Source of the DNA: Pectobacterium sp. PL152
GTDB lineage: Bacteria > Pseudomonadota > Gammaproteobacteria > Enterobacterales > Enterobacteriaceae
Direction: 5' to 3'
Length of the DNA stretch: 64,000 nt
Assembly: GCA_021907015.1 (NCBI GenBank)
Contig: CP091064.1
Span: 3,658,001 to 3,722,000 of the forward strand
Made by a program: the position numbers and the translations under genes. Shown one piece after another: positions 40,457-51,427 of this stretch (position 1 is the first letter of the stretch; every line of letters starts with the position of its first letter). The notes under the pieces are model-generated. The model worked only from the letters and a program-made list of their open reading frames with translations, was not told the origin of the DNA and made no database searches.

Positions 40457-40903
40457 ATGCATCGATTAGATGAGTTAGGCAGACAACTCAATCACCTTGA
40501 TAACTTGTTTCAACAGTGGATGAAGAAGTTGGGCTTTAATCAGAATGCCTTTGCGGTTCTGCATTCTTTGGCGGTATCCCCAGATGGAAAATGCACGCAA
40601 AAATATATTTGTGAGCGTTGGAGCCTGCCTAAACAAACCGTGTTTAGCATCTGCAAGTTATTCAAAGAACAAGGGTTGATTGATATCACTGAAAGCGAGC
40701 ATGACAAGCGGGAAAAGATCCTGACGCTAACCGAGCTGGGAAAGAAACGCACTCAACCGATTTTGACGCAATCGCAGATATTAAGTGAACGCGTTTTCGG
40801 GGCGTTGGGTCAGGAACGAACGCAGCAGCTTTTCTCCCATTTAGAGGGGTTTTGCACGTTGTTTGAACAAGAAATGGAGAATGTGCCTGGGGTGGGTGAA
40901 TAG
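40457..40903 (+). CDS. MarR-family regulator
   Basis: This is a 148-residue winged-helix regulator of the MarR family. The fold is recognisable from NQNAFAVLHSLAVSP, the recognition-helix segment CTQKYICERWSLPKQTVFSICKLF (about residues 52-75) and the wing DITESEHDKREKILTLTELGKK. It is intact and lies behind the exported amidohydrolase, separated by a hairpin. Both genes sit between rsmB and yqcC, where E. coli has none, so they probably arrived or were lost together. It may control the amidohydrolase; the ligand is unknown. Confidence 0.88.
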   Translation: MHRLDELGRQLNHLDNLFQQWMKKLGFNQNAFAVLHSLAVSPDGKCTQKYICERWSLPKQTVFSICKLFKEQGLIDITESEHDKREKILTLTELGKKRTQPILTQSQILSERVFGALGQERTQQLFSHLEGFCTLFEQEMENVPGVGE

Positions 40904-40994
40904 TCGAACCGTCTTTTCACCGGCGATTGGGTCAGGCTGATATCAATGCTATGCTTTGCCGCCATTACTGTTGGCTTCAAGGGCGAGAAACCGC

Positions 40995-41344
40995 ATGAGT
41001 AGAGAGAACCAGGTTCGTCAGTCATTATTCGATATTGAGCGCGCATTGAGAGAAAGCCCTTTCTGGCAGGTTGTTCCGCCAGAAGACGAGGCGTTTAACA
41101 GCACTGAGCCTTTCAGCCTGGATACCATGAAACCCGAAGAGTGGTTGCAGTGGGTCTTTTACCGCGTATGCATGCTTTACTGGATAGCGAATTAGCGTTG
41201 CCCGCTGAGCTGGCTTTGCTTCCCTATTTTGAAGAAGCGCTGGAAGGCACGCCAGAAGAGACGGCGGCGATCCTGTTGCGTATCGGGCTGCTCGATGAGC
41301 TGTTCCGCCCGGATGCACAGGATGGCGCAGTACACGATGCTTGA
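40995..41344 (+). CDS. yqcC: YqcC family protein, frameshifted
   Basis: This conserved protein of unknown function has about 116 residues when repaired (E. coli 109). Matching blocks are FNSTEPFSLDTMKPEEWLQWV and PRMHALLDSELALPAELALLPYFEEAL. The frame breaks at about 41157: GTCTTTTACCG needs another T to read WVFLPRMHALL. The start at 40995 (MSRENQVRQ) fits the family length. The end overlaps truC by 8 bases, so the two are translated together, as in the E. coli yqcC-truC-yqcA operon. Confidence 0.92.
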
Positions 41345-42122
41345 GATTATTTATCAGGATGAGCATCTGGTCGCTGTCAATAAACCTAGCGGCTGGCTAG
41401 TCCACCGTAGCTGGCTGGATCGCAAAGAAAAGGTCGTGGTGATGCAGACCGTGCGCGATCAAATAGGCCAGCACGTGTATACCGTTCATCGTCTCGACAG
41501 GCCGACATCCGGCGTGTTGTTGCTCGCGCTGTCCAGCGAGGTGGCGCGTGCGTTATCCCAGCAGTTTGAATCACACCAGATGCAGAAAATGTATCATGCC
41601 GTTGTGCGAGGCTATGTGCTGGATGACGGCGTGCTCGACTATGCGCTCACCGAAGAACTGGACAAGATCGCCGACAAGTTCACTAATCCTGATAAGGCAC
41701 CGCAGCCCGCTGTCACGCATTATCGTTCTTTGGCGCAGGTCGAAATGCCGGTTGCCATCGGCCGTTACCCAACGGCGCGCTACAGTCTGATGGAGCTGAA
41801 GCCGCAGACCGGGCGTAAACATCAACTCCGCCGCCATATGTCACACCTCCGTCATCCCATTATCGGCGATACCGCGCACGGTGACCTGCGACACAACCGC
41901 GGCATGGAGACGCATTTCTCCTGCGGCAGGCTTATGCTACATGCCAGCGAGCTGCAACTGGATCATCCAGTGAGCGGACAGCCCTTGACGTTGCAGGCCC
42001 GCTGGGATGCGCCGTGGCAGGGGGTGATGACTCAATTTGGCTGGCAGGGGATTCTCCCTGAGTTTGAAGGGGTTGAGTTTCCTGCCGACTCGGGTCAGGA
42101 TAGCGAGCACGTCGTCGGGTAA
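41337..42122 (+). CDS. truC: tRNA pseudouridine(65) synthase
   Basis: TruC converts U65 of tRNA-Ile and tRNA-Asp to pseudouridine. The RluA-family catalytic aspartate is in VHRLDRPTSGVLLLA (about residues 50-64). Further blocks are AVNKPSGWLVHR and LKPQTGRKHQLRRHMSH. At 261 residues it fits E. coli TruC (260). The start at 41337 is within the end of yqcC. It is intact and followed by yqcA. Confidence 0.95.
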   Translation: MLEIIYQDEHLVAVNKPSGWLVHRSWLDRKEKVVVMQTVRDQIGQHVYTVHRLDRPTSGVLLLALSSEVARALSQQFESHQMQKMYHAVVRGYVLDDGVLDYALTEELDKIADKFTNPDKAPQPAVTHYRSLAQVEMPVAIGRYPTARYSLMELKPQTGRKHQLRRHMSHLRHPIIGDTAHGDLRHNRGMETHFSCGRLMLHASELQLDHPVSGQPLTLQARWDAPWQGVMTQFGWQGILPEFEGVEFPADSGQDSEHVVG

Positions 42123-42178
42123 TATCTGCCGTATAACTTTTATATCAAACACATCGAATTCAAAAGGGAGTCAGACGC

Positions 42179-42631
42179 ATGGCGCAGATTGGTATTTTTG
42201 TTGGTACGGTCTACGGGAATGCATTGCTGGTGGCCGAAGAAGCCGAAAATATCCTCAGGGATCGTGGCCATGAGGTTAAGGTTTTTGAAGATGCGACGCT
42301 GGAATCCTGGTTGGGCTACCGCGAGCAGACGGTTTTAGTTGTCACGTCGACGACGGGACAAGGCCAACTGCCTGATTCTATCGTTCCGCTTTACGCCGCA
42401 CTGCGTGATAAAGGCGGTTACCAGCCTGCGCTGCGCTATGGCGTGATCGCGTTGGGCGATAGCAGCTACCCGAATTTCTGCGCGGGTGGGCATCTTTTCG
42501 ATGCACTATTGCAGGACATCGGTGCTAAGCGTCTGGGCGACGTTTTGGAAATTGATGCCGTCGAACATCCAGAACCGGAAGTGATGTCATGCCCGTGGGT
42601 TGAAGGATGGTCTGATTTGGTTGATGCATAG
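42179..42631 (+). CDS. yqcA: Flavodoxin YqcA
   Basis: This is a short-chain flavodoxin of the YqcA/MioC type with 150 residues (E. coli 149). The FMN phosphate-binding loop region is [19 protein letters not shown], followed by [19 protein letters not shown] and [17 protein letters not shown], which hold the isoalloxazine-binding loops. It acts as a low-potential electron carrier whose partner is not established. It is the last gene of the yqcC-truC-yqcA unit. Confidence 0.94.
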   Translation: MAQIGIFVGTVYGNALLVAEEAENILRDRGHEVKVFEDATLESWLGYREQTVLVVTSTTGQGQLPDSIVPLYAALRDKGGYQPALRYGVIALGDSSYPNFCAGGHLFDALLQDIGAKRLGDVLEIDAVEHPEPEVMSCPWVEGWSDLVDA

Positions 42632-42655
42632 TGATTCTGTGCTGAAATGAGAAAC

Positions 42656-42678
42656 GGGAGCCTGTCGTGCTCCCATTT
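42656..42678. terminator. Bidirectional hairpin between convergent yqcA and yaeH
   Basis: The stem GGGAGC-CTGTCGT-GCTCCC is followed by ATTTTC on the plus strand, within the 76-base convergent gap. It marks the junction of two blocks that are far apart in E. coli. Confidence 0.65.
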
Positions 42679-42707
42679 TCGTTGCGGCCTGTTAGCGATG
42701 ATCGTGT

Positions 42708-43096
42708 TTAGCGGTTCTTGGTCAGTTTCTCTAAATCCGCTTCGATTTCGGTAATTTTGTTGGAAACGACGCTTTCCAGATGACGCAGATCGTCAAGGAT
42801 TTTGCGTTTCAAATCGACTTCAACCTGTTCCTGTTGGCAGATCTTGTCTAACTCATCAATCACATAGCGCAGATTTGGGCTGATCTCATTGATCTCTTTA
42901 TAGCCCTGCCCGCTGTTGTCTGCCACGATGGTCTTACGCTGGCGTGGGTATTTGAATTTCACGCTTTTGGCGAAAAACTCGCCCTTATCTTTACGAAAAT
43001 AGATCTTCAGGATGTCGTTGTTCGCTTCCTGACGCAGGCTATAGCGATCGATATCATCGGGATTGGTAATGCCCAGGCTTTTAGATTGTCATACAT
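42708..43096 (-). CDS. yaeH: YaeH (DUF3461) protein, frameshifted
   Basis: This conserved cytoplasmic protein of unknown function has about 129 residues (E. coli 128) and a coiled-coil C-terminus ([20 protein letters not shown]). The frame breaks at about 43080: starting at 43096, [20 protein letters not shown] is obtained only if the TTTT run (AAAA on the coding strand) has a fifth base. Neighbouring dapD on the same strand is also its neighbour in E. coli. Confidence 0.94.
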
Positions 43097-43113
43097 AGCG
43101 TCACCTTCTATGG

Positions 43114-43145
43114 TAAAAAAACGGCGGGTGATTAACCCGCCGTTT
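43114..43145 (-). terminator. Rho-independent terminator of dapD
   Basis: On the minus strand the 9-base stem ACGGCGGGT / ACCCGCCGT with loop TAATC is followed by a run of seven T (43120-43114). It lies directly after the dapD stop and before yaeH. Confidence 0.88.
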
Positions 43146-43150
43146 CTAGT

Positions 43151-43978
43151 TTAGTCGATGGAGCGTAATAACTCATTGATACCCACTTTGCCGCGGGTTT
43201 TCGCATCCACTTTCTTCACAATGATTGCACAGTACAGGCTGTGGCTGCCATCTTTAGACGGCAGGTTGCCGGAAACCACAACGGAGCCTGCTGGGACGCG
43301 GCCATAGTGAATTTCTCCGGTTTCACGATCGTAAATACGGGTGCTTTGGCTGATGAACACGCCCATGGAGATGACGGAACCTTCCTCAACGACAACGCCT
43401 TCCACGACTTCAGAACGCGCACCGATGAAGCAGTTATCTTCGATGATGGTTGGGTTAGCCTGTAATGGCTCCAGAACACCACCGATGCCGACGCCGCCGG
43501 ACAGGTGAACATTTTTACCGATCTGAGCACAAGAACCTACGGTTACCCACGTATCGACCATGGTGCCTTCATCAACGTAAGCGCCGATGTTGACGTAAGA
43601 CGGCATCAGTACGGTGTTACGTGCGATATAAGCACCGCGACGCACGCTGGCTGGTGGTGCAACGCGCACGCCTTCACGCTGGAAACGTGCTTCATCATAG
43701 TCAGCGAATTTCATGGGTACTTTGTCGAAAAAGCGTGTTTCTCCGCCTTCGATAAGTTGGTTATCGTTAATACGGAAAGAGAGCAGCACGGCTTTCTTCA
43801 GCCACTGATGGGTAACCCACTGGCCGTCGATTTTCTCTGCAACGCGCAGGGCGCCGCTATCCAGCAGGCTGATAGCCTGATTGACGGCTTCACGCGTGAC
43901 GGTGTCTGCGTTTGCCGGAGTGATTTCAGCGCGGCGCTCGAAAGCCGTCTCAATGATGTTCTGTAGTTGTTGGTGCAT
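43151..43978 (-). CDS. dapD: Tetrahydrodipicolinate N-succinyltransferase
   Basis: DapD transfers succinyl from succinyl-CoA to tetrahydrodipicolinate in lysine/diaminopimelate biosynthesis. The N-terminal helical domain is followed by a left-handed beta-helix of hexapeptide repeats ([52 protein letters not shown]). It has 275 residues (E. coli 274) and is intact. It lies 28 bases after glnD, in the conserved glnD-dapD-yaeH order, and ends in a strong terminator. Confidence 0.97.
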   Translation of the reverse strand: MHQQLQNIIETAFERRAEITPANADTVTREAVNQAISLLDSGALRVAEKIDGQWVTHQWLKKAVLLSFRINDNQLIEGGETRFFDKVPMKFADYDEARFQREGVRVAPPASVRRGAYIARNTVLMPSYVNIGAYVDEGTMVDTWVTVGSCAQIGKNVHLSGGVGIGGVLEPLQANPTIIEDNCFIGARSEVVEGVVVEEGSVISMGVFISQSTRIYDRETGEIHYGRVPAGSVVVSGNLPSKDGSHSLYCAIIVKKVDAKTRGKVGINELLRSID

Positions 43979-44006
43979 CCTGATTTCTCTTTCCTGATTG
44001 TGAAAA

Positions 44007-46720
44007 TTAACTCAATGGTACTTTATCGTTTGGGTTAAGGGCTTCTGTCAACCGTTCTTGCAATTTAAGGCGTAAATCCGGCTTTAATGCCCGTCTGTCG
44101 CTGTCTGCCAGGATGAAAAGATCCTCTACCCGCTCGCCGATCGTGGAAATGCGTGCGCCGTGCAGCGACAGGTTGAGATCGGCAAAAATCTCACCGATAC
44201 GTGCCAGCAGTCCCGGCTGATCGAGCGCGCTAAGTTCCATGTAGCTGCGTCTGTCCGTATGTGTCGGCAGAAAGTTAACTTCCGTTGGCACGCTGAAATG
44301 GCGCAGCTTGGTGACGGTCGGCGCACGCGCGGGTGTTGATAATGCCGGTGCGTCAGCGACTGTTCGAGCGCGTGGCGTATCATTTCATGCCGATCCTGCG
44401 CCAATGGGCTGCCGTCGGGTTCCAGTACGATAAACGTATCCATCGCCATGCCGTCACGGCTGGTAAAAATTTGCGCGTCGTGCACGCTAAGGTTGCGTCG
44501 ATCTAACTCGCCGGCAACCGCTGCGAAAAGATAAGGTCTGTCCGGACTCCAGATAAAAATCTCTGTACCGCCACGGCTGGCCTGATGGCTGATCAGCACC
44601 AGCGGTTTGTTGACATCATGCTCCAACAGGTGACGCGCGTGCCAGGCTAGCTGATTTGGCGAGTGGCGCAGGAAATAATCGGCCCGGCAGCGGCTCCAGA
44701 TGCGGTGCAACGCTTCTTCGTCAATGTTATCCATACGCAGCAGCGCCAGCGCCTGCAAGCGGTGATGGCGGACGCGTTCGCGTAAATCCGGCGTATTTTG
44801 CATGCCGCGGCGCAGCTGTTTCTCTGTCGCGAAATAGAGTTCACGCAACAGGCTTTGTTTCCAGCTGTTCCACAGCGTTTCATTGGTGGCGCAGATATCC
44901 GCAACCGTCAGGCTGACCAGATAGCGCAAGCGGGTTTCGCTCTGCACTTCGGTAGCAAATTGCTGAATGACGGTAGGATCCTGAATGTCGCGACGCTGTG
45001 CGGTGACGGACATCAGCAGATGGCAGCGCACCAGCCAGGAAACCAGTTGCGCTTCGCGTGAATTCAACCCGTGCAGCGCGGCAAATTCCAGCACGTCCTG
45101 CGCACCCAGTTCAGAGTGATCGCCGCCGCGGCCTTTCGCAATATCGTGGAACAGGGCGGCCAGCAGCAATAATTCGGGCTGAGGCAGGCGAGGGTAAAGT
45201 TCTACGCACAGTGGGTGCTGTGGCCGCGTCTCCTCGTCGGCGAAGCTTTCCAGCTTGAGCAGGACGCGAATCGTGTGTTCATCCACCGTATAAGCATGGA
45301 ACAGATCGAATTGCATTTGACCGACAATGTTTCCCCACAGCGGCATGTACGCCCATAGCACGCTGTGGCGATGCATTGGCAGCAGCGCACGACTCACCGC
45401 ATGCGGGTGGCGCAGAATATTCATGAATAGCTGGCGCGCTTCTGGGATGGTGCAGAGCGGGCTGGCGAGGTGACGACGCGCATGGCGCAACTGGCGCAAC
45501 GTGGTGGAGTAAATACCGTTGATGTCACGGTTACGCACCATCAGGTAGAACATGCGCATGATGGCTTCCGGTTTTTTAATAAACAGGTTTTCATCACGCA
45601 GATCCACCAGATTACCGCGTAGCTGGAATTCATCGTCAATCGGACGAGGTTTCTCACTCGCATCCAGTGCCAGAATCGCTTCGTCAAAGAGCTGCAACAG
45701 CATCTGGTTCAACTCGCTGACGCGGCGCGTCATGCGGTAGAAATCCTTCATCATGCGCTCTACTGGCGTGTTGCCTTCGCCCTGATATTGCAACAGCTGC
45801 GCGACGTTAAGCTGCCTGTCGAACAGCAGCCGGTTGTCGTAACGCGGCAGGATCAGATGCAGAGCGAAGCGGATGCGCCACAAAAAGCTTTGGCACTCGT
45901 TCAGCTCTTTACGTTCGGCCTCTGTCAGGAAGCCGAACCCCACCATCTCATTCAGCGAGGTGGCGCCGAAGTGGCGTCTCGCGACCCACAGCAGCGTATG
46001 AATATCGCGTAGCCCGCCAGGGCTGCTCTTGATGTCGGGTTCCAGATTGTAGCTGGTGCTGTGATAGCGTTGATGGCGTTCCTGTTGTTCGGCGATTTTT
46101 GCCGGAAAAAACGTGGATGACGGCCAAAATTCGTCACTGAACACGTGTTTTTGTAGCGTGAGAAACAGGGCGACGTCGCCGCATATCATGCGCGATTCGA
46201 TCAGATTAGTTGCGACGGAAATATCGGCGCGCCCTTCCTGTAGGCACTCTTCCAGCGTTCTGACACTATGGCCGACTTCCAGTTTCAGATCCCACAGCAG
46301 GGTGATGAATTGGCCGACGTGCTGGGAATGTTCCTCACTCAGCGCCGTCTGGCTTAAAACCAGCACATCGATATCGGAAAGCGGATGCAGTTCACCACGG
46401 CCATACCCGCCTACGGCGACCAGCGAGGTCTGGGCGATATTTTCAAAACCGTAGAAATACCACAGCCGCTGTAACAGGCGATCGATGAATAAGGTTCTGG
46501 CATCTATGAGTTTTTCTGCGCTGACGCCGGCGCGGAATTCTGAACCGAGCCAAAGTTGAAACAGTTCCAACTGCTGTTTTAACGTCTGGCAATTCAGCAT
46601 GTCATCCGCGTAGGTCAGCGGTGACGCGGGGAGCTGTACGGGGGCTGTGGTGTCTGCCGGGCTGTCTGGTGAGGACGCATCGGGTGGCGTACTGTCTGGC
46701 GAAAAGCGGTTATCTGTCAT
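44007..46720 (-). CDS. glnD: Bifunctional uridylyltransferase/uridylyl-removing enzyme, frameshifted
   Basis: GlnD senses glutamine and adds or removes UMP on PII proteins (GlnB, GlnK). The nucleotidyltransferase motif [19 protein letters not shown] (about residues 85-105) is followed by the HD hydrolase motif [16 protein letters not shown] and two C-terminal ACT domains, the second starting [20 protein letters not shown]. The frame breaks at about 44333: CACCCGCGCG needs another C to give [24 protein letters not shown]. Repaired length is 904 (E. coli 890), with a longer proline/serine-rich N-terminus. The start at 46720 (MTDNRFSP) is chosen; an ATG four codons upstream is less likely. It is separated from map by a terminator. 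Confidence 0.95.
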
Positions 46721-46730
46721 AGCGCAGCCC

Positions 46731-46755
46731 AAAAAAAGCCGGCATTCGCCGGCTT
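46731..46755 (-). terminator. Rho-independent terminator of map
   Basis: On the minus strand AAGCCGGC-GAAT-GCCGGCTT is followed by seven T (46737-46731), between the map stop and the glnD start. Confidence 0.88.
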
Positions 46756-46760
46756 AGTGT

Positions 46761-47555
46761 TTACTGTTCATGCGTGATGATGTTGGGGATGGTGTCATCC
46801 TTTCGCAACGTCATTATTTCGCAGCCGTTATCGGTTACCACAATAGTATGCTCGTACTGTGCCGACAAGCTGCGATCTTTGGTTTTTACCGTCCAGCCGT
46901 CTTTCATGGTACGAATGCGGAAATCACCGGCATTGAGCATTGGTTCGATGGTAAAGGCCATACCTGCCTGCAGTACCACGCCGCCGTCATCCGCATCGTA
47001 GTGCAGCACCTGTGGCTCTTCGTGGAAGCCTTTACCAATGCCGTGACCGCAATACTCACGCACTACGGAGAAATTGTTCCCTTCCGCAAACTGTTGGATT
47101 GCTTTGCCCAGCGTGCGCAGACGGATGCCCGGTTTCACCATTTTCAGCGCCAGGTAGAGGCTTTCCTGCGTGATGCGGCAGAGGCGCTCGCCCAGAATGG
47201 TCGGTTTTCCCGCGATGAACATTTTTGACGTATCACCGTGGAAACCATCTTTGATGACGGTGACGTCGATATTAACGATATCGCCATCCTTCAGGATTTT
47301 GTCATCGCTTGGAATGCCGTGACACACCACTTCATTAACGGAAATGCAGACGGATTTCGGGAAGCCGTGATAACCCAGACTGGCAGAAATAGCCTGCTGC
47401 TTGTTGGTGATATGATCGTGGCAGATTCTGTCCAATTCGGCAGTGCTCACGCCCGGTACCACATGGGGTTCGATGATTTCCAGGACTTCGGCAGCCAGAC
47501 GGCCAGCGACGCGCATTTTTTCGATGTCTTCAGGAGTTTTAATTGAAATTGCCAT
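46761..47555 (-). CDS. map: Methionine aminopeptidase
   Basis: Map removes the initiator methionine from nascent proteins. The type I metal ligands are visible: DIVNIDVTVIKDGFHGDTSKMF (two Asp), GHGIGKGFHEEPQVLHY (His), FTIEPMLNAG (Glu) and SAQYEHTIVV (Glu). At 264 residues it has the E. coli length. It is intact and divergent from rpsB, as in E. coli. Confidence 0.97.
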   Translation of the reverse strand: MAISIKTPEDIEKMRVAGRLAAEVLEIIEPHVVPGVSTAELDRICHDHITNKQQAISASLGYHGFPKSVCISVNEVVCHGIPSDDKILKDGDIVNIDVTVIKDGFHGDTSKMFIAGKPTILGERLCRITQESLYLALKMVKPGIRLRTLGKAIQQFAEGNNFSVVREYCGHGIGKGFHEEPQVLHYDADDGGVVLQAGMAFTIEPMLNAGDFRIRTMKDGWTVKTKDRSLSAQYEHTIVVTDNGCEIMTLRKDDTIPNIITHEQ

Positions 47556-47683
47556 TGGTGGTCGTCCGCAGGTGTCATTTAAGACACGAGAATTAAGATG
47601 AATAACTAATAACTTATGTTACCAGTCCTGCCGCTGGCTTGCCAAACTATCATTCTGATTCGTGGACGATTGAATAACAAATG

Positions 47684-47713
47684 TTGGTGTCGTCTGGGGA
47701 TTTATGGTATAAA
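47684..47713 (+). promoter_or_regulatory. rpsB promoter candidate
   Basis: TTGGTG (47684-47689) and TATAAA (47708-47713) are separated by 18 bases and followed by GCGCGCC, a GC-rich discriminator of the type found at growth-rate-controlled promoters. Transcription would start near 47720. Confidence 0.6.
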
Positions 47714-47719
47714 GCGCGC

Positions 47720-48626
<907 letters not shown>

Positions 48627-48675
48627 TAAGTCTGGCTCGTTGAGCCCTTATTAACCAGGTAGTACTAGTTTGGTT

Positions 48676-48700
48676 AGGGGCCTTTTTATGGCCCCTTTTT
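48676..48700 (+). terminator. Hairpin with T-run between rpsB and tsf
   Basis: The stem AGGGGCC-TTTTTAT-GGCCCCT with TTTTT behind it is a typical intrinsic terminator, here probably a partial one (attenuator), since tsf is co-transcribed with rpsB in E. coli. Confidence 0.82.
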
Positions 48701-48760
48701 CACTTTTAAAGCTGTTTGGTCGTGACGACCGGGCAGAACAAATCTTCCGAGGATTTTAGA

Positions 48761-49612
48761 ATGGCTGAAATTACCGCATCCCTGGTAAAAGAGCTGCGTG
48801 AGCGTACCGCTGCGGGCATGATGGAATGTAAGAAAGCGCTGGTTGAAGCTAACGGCGACATCGAGCTGGCAATCGAAAACATGCGTAAATCCGGCGCAAT
48901 CAAAGCTGCTAAGAAAGCAGGTAACGTTGCTGCTGATGGCGTAATCAAGACTAAGATCGACGGTAACTACGCTGTGATCCTGGAAGTTAACTGCCAGACT
49001 GACTTCGTTGCTAAAGATGGTGGTTTCCAGGCATTTGCTGACAAAGTGCTGGACGCTGCAGTTGCAGGCAAAATCACTGATGTTGACGTGCTGAAAGCAC
49101 AGTTCGAAGAAGAGCGTGTTGCGCTGGTTGCGAAAATCGGTGAGAACATCAACATTCGCCGCGTTTCTGCTCTGGAAGGCGAAGTTCTGGGTAACTACCA
49201 ACACGGTGCGCGCATCGGTGTTCTGGTTGCTGCTAAAGGCGCTGACGAAGAGCTGGTTAAACACTTGGCTATGCACGTTGCTGCAAGCAAGCCTGAATTC
49301 GTTAAGCCTGAAGACGTGTCCGCTGAAGTGGTAGAGAAAGAGTACCAGGTTCAGTTGGAAATCGCGATGCAGTCTGGCAAGCCGAAAGAAATCGCAGAGA
49401 AAATGGTTGAAGGCCGTATGAAGAAATTCACCGGCGAAGTTTCTCTGACTGGTCAGCCTTTCGTTATGGATCCAGCCAAATCTGTTGGTCAGCTGCTGAA
49501 AGAGCACAATGCTGACGTGACTAACTTCATCCGTTTCGAAGTGGGTGAAGGTATTGAGAAAGTTGAGACTGATTTTGCTGCTGAAGTTGCAGCGATGAGT
49601 AAGCAGTCTTAA
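48761..49612 (+). CDS. tsf: Elongation factor Ts
   Basis: EF-Ts is the guanine nucleotide exchange factor for EF-Tu. The N-terminal UBA-like domain contains [17 protein letters not shown], and the core has [14 protein letters not shown], the EF-Tu contact region. I choose the ATG at 48761 ([12 protein letters not shown]), which gives the E. coli length of 283; a longer reading from 48716 adds an unrelated leader sequence. A CGAGGA ribosome site precedes it. Confidence 0.98.
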   Translation: MAEITASLVKELRERTAAGMMECKKALVEANGDIELAIENMRKSGAIKAAKKAGNVAADGVIKTKIDGNYAVILEVNCQTDFVAKDGGFQAFADKVLDAAVAGKITDVDVLKAQFEEERVALVAKIGENINIRRVSALEGEVLGNYQHGARIGVLVAAKGADEELVKHLAMHVAASKPEFVKPEDVSAEVVEKEYQVQLEIAMQSGKPKEIAEKMVEGRMKKFTGEVSLTGQPFVMDPAKSVGQLLKEHNADVTNFIRFEVGEGIEKVETDFAAEVAAMSKQS

Positions 49613-49625
49613 TCAGTAAAAAAAA

Positions 49626-49651
49626 GAGCCGCCAGTTGGCGGTTCCTTTTT
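49626..49651 (+). terminator. Rho-independent terminator after tsf
   Basis: The stem AGCCGCC-AGTT-GGCGGTT with one G-T pair is followed by CCTTTTTAT, 14 bases past the tsf stop. pyrH then starts a new unit. Confidence 0.88.
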
Positions 49652-49769
49652 ATCCAGCCCAAATAGTTTCAGTACGCTTGGCTTCCTGCATTCAGATAGG
49701 GTGCCGGGTGGAACAGTTTTGATGTTTACAACCCCCCAATACGACGACAGCCTGTAGGATAAGAACACC

Positions 49770-50495
49770 ATGGCAACCAATGCAAAACCCGTCTATCAAC
49801 GAATCCTGCTGAAGCTCAGTGGCGAAGCTTTACAGGGAACTGAAGGTTTTGGTATCGATGCGAGCATTCTGGATCGCATGGCTCAGGAAGTGAAAGAACT
49901 GGTTGAGTTAGGCATTCAGGTCGGTGTGGTTATCGGCGGTGGTAACCTGTTTCGTGGCGCGGGTCTGGCTAAAGCGGGTATGAACCGCGTTGTGGGCGAC
50001 CACATGGGAATGCTGGCGACCGTCATGAATGGTCTGGCAATGCGTGATGCGTTGCACCGTGCCTATGTGAACGCTCGCCTGATGTCGGCCATTCCCCTGA
50101 ATGGCGTCTGTGACAATTACAGCTGGGCGGAAGCGATTAGCCTGCTGCGTAATAACCGCGTGGTGATTTTCTCCGCCGGTACCGGTAACCCTTTCTTTAC
50201 CACGGATTCTGCGGCTTGCCTGCGCGGCATTGAGATTGAAGCAGATGTTGTATTGAAAGCGACCAAAGTTGATGGCGTCTATTCTGCCGATCCGGTAAAA
50301 GATCCTTCAGCAACGTTATACGATTCGCTGACCTATCAGGAAGTGCTGGAACGTGAGCTGAAAGTGATGGATCTTGCTGCGTTTACGCTGGCACGCGACC
50401 ATAATTTGCCGATCCGCGTTTTCAACATGAACAAACCTGGCGCACTGCGTCGCGTTGTCATGGGTGAAAAAGAAGGGACGTTGATTAGTCAGTAA
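49770..50495 (+). CDS. pyrH: Uridylate kinase
   Basis: PyrH phosphorylates UMP to UDP and belongs to the amino-acid-kinase fold. Motifs are [13 protein letters not shown] (phosphate binding), [26 protein letters not shown] (UMP site) and [12 protein letters not shown]. It has 241 residues as in E. coli and is intact. It precedes frr in the conserved order. Confidence 0.98.
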   Translation: MATNAKPVYQRILLKLSGEALQGTEGFGIDASILDRMAQEVKELVELGIQVGVVIGGGNLFRGAGLAKAGMNRVVGDHMGMLATVMNGLAMRDALHRAYVNARLMSAIPLNGVCDNYSWAEAISLLRNNRVVIFSAGTGNPFFTTDSAACLRGIEIEADVVLKATKVDGVYSADPVKDPSATLYDSLTYQEVLERELKVMDLAAFTLARDHNLPIRVFNMNKPGALRRVVMGEKEGTLISQ

Positions 50496-50633
50496 TAACG
50501 GCTAATCCCGTCAATTATGGGGTAATATATTATCAGTATTGCTCCATACGTCAGCCGAGCGCTGGCATTAATTATTCACCGGATCATGTACTGACATGGT
50601 CCGCCAGGCAACCAGTTTTCAAGGGTTCACAAC

Positions 50634-51191
50634 GTGACTAATGAAATCAGAAAAGATGCTGAAACGCGCATGGACAAATGTGTTGAAGCGTTTAAAAACC
50701 AGATCAGCAAAATCCGTACTGGCCGTGCATCGCCTAGCATTCTCGATGGCATCCAGGTTGAATACTATGGCAGCGCAACGCCACTGCGTCAGGTTGCTAA
50801 CGTTGTCGTAGAAGATTCCCGCACGCTGGCGATTACGGTATTTGATCGTACGCTTGGCCCGGCGGTTGAAAAAGCCATCATGGCCTCCGATCTCGGCCTG
50901 AACCCGTCTTCTGCTGGCACCGTCATCCGTGTTCCGCTGCCACCGCTGACGGAAGAACGCCGTAAAGATCTGATTAAAGTCGTTCGTGGCGAAGCGGAGC
51001 AAGGGCGTGTTTCTGTACGCAACGTGCGCCGTGATGCTAACGATAAACTGAAAGCGCTGCTGAAAGATAAAGCGATCAGTGAAGATGAAGAACGTCGTGC
51101 TCAGGACGATGTGCAGAAACTGACTGACAACTTCATCAAGAAAGTAGATACAGCACTGGCAGAAAAAGAAGCGGAGCTGATGGAGTTCTAA
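50634..51191 (+). CDS. frr: Ribosome recycling factor
   Basis: RRF splits post-termination ribosomes together with EF-G and mimics tRNA shape. Its 185 residues match the E. coli length. Conserved blocks are [21 protein letters not shown] and [17 protein letters not shown]. It starts with GTG, like E. coli frr-type starts are often reported with ATG; here TTCACAAC-GTG-ACT is the only frame-consistent start near the family N-terminus. It is intact. Confidence 0.95.
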   Translation: MTNEIRKDAETRMDKCVEAFKNQISKIRTGRASPSILDGIQVEYYGSATPLRQVANVVVEDSRTLAITVFDRTLGPAVEKAIMASDLGLNPSSAGTVIRVPLPPLTEERRKDLIKVVRGEAEQGRVSVRNVRRDANDKLKALLKDKAISEDEERRAQDDVQKLTDNFIKKVDTALAEKEAELMEF

Positions 51192-51427
51192 TCAGCCTGT
51201 TAGATATTGCGTCGCAGGAAACGTGTGGGCTTGCCCTTTTTCCGGCGGCGCTTTATTTTTTGTACAAGGAATGGGTGAAGGCCAGCCCCTCTGGGTAGTA
51301 AACAATTTTTGCTATGTATATGCGTACGACTGTCGTGACTGTGATCGATAGCAGAGATATATCATGGTAATCGTCTCAGACTCGTGTACCTTCCTGTCAT
51401 CAAATCCGGTTATTCAGAGCATTTTTA
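51192..51427 (+). promoter_or_regulatory. Gap between frr and dxr
   Basis: This is a 236-base non-coding interval. A short GGGC-TT-GCCC hairpin followed by TTTTT (about 51227-51241) may terminate frr transcripts. The remainder presumably holds the promoter of the dxr-uppS-cdsA genes, but I see no clear -35/-10 pair. Confidence 0.4.
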
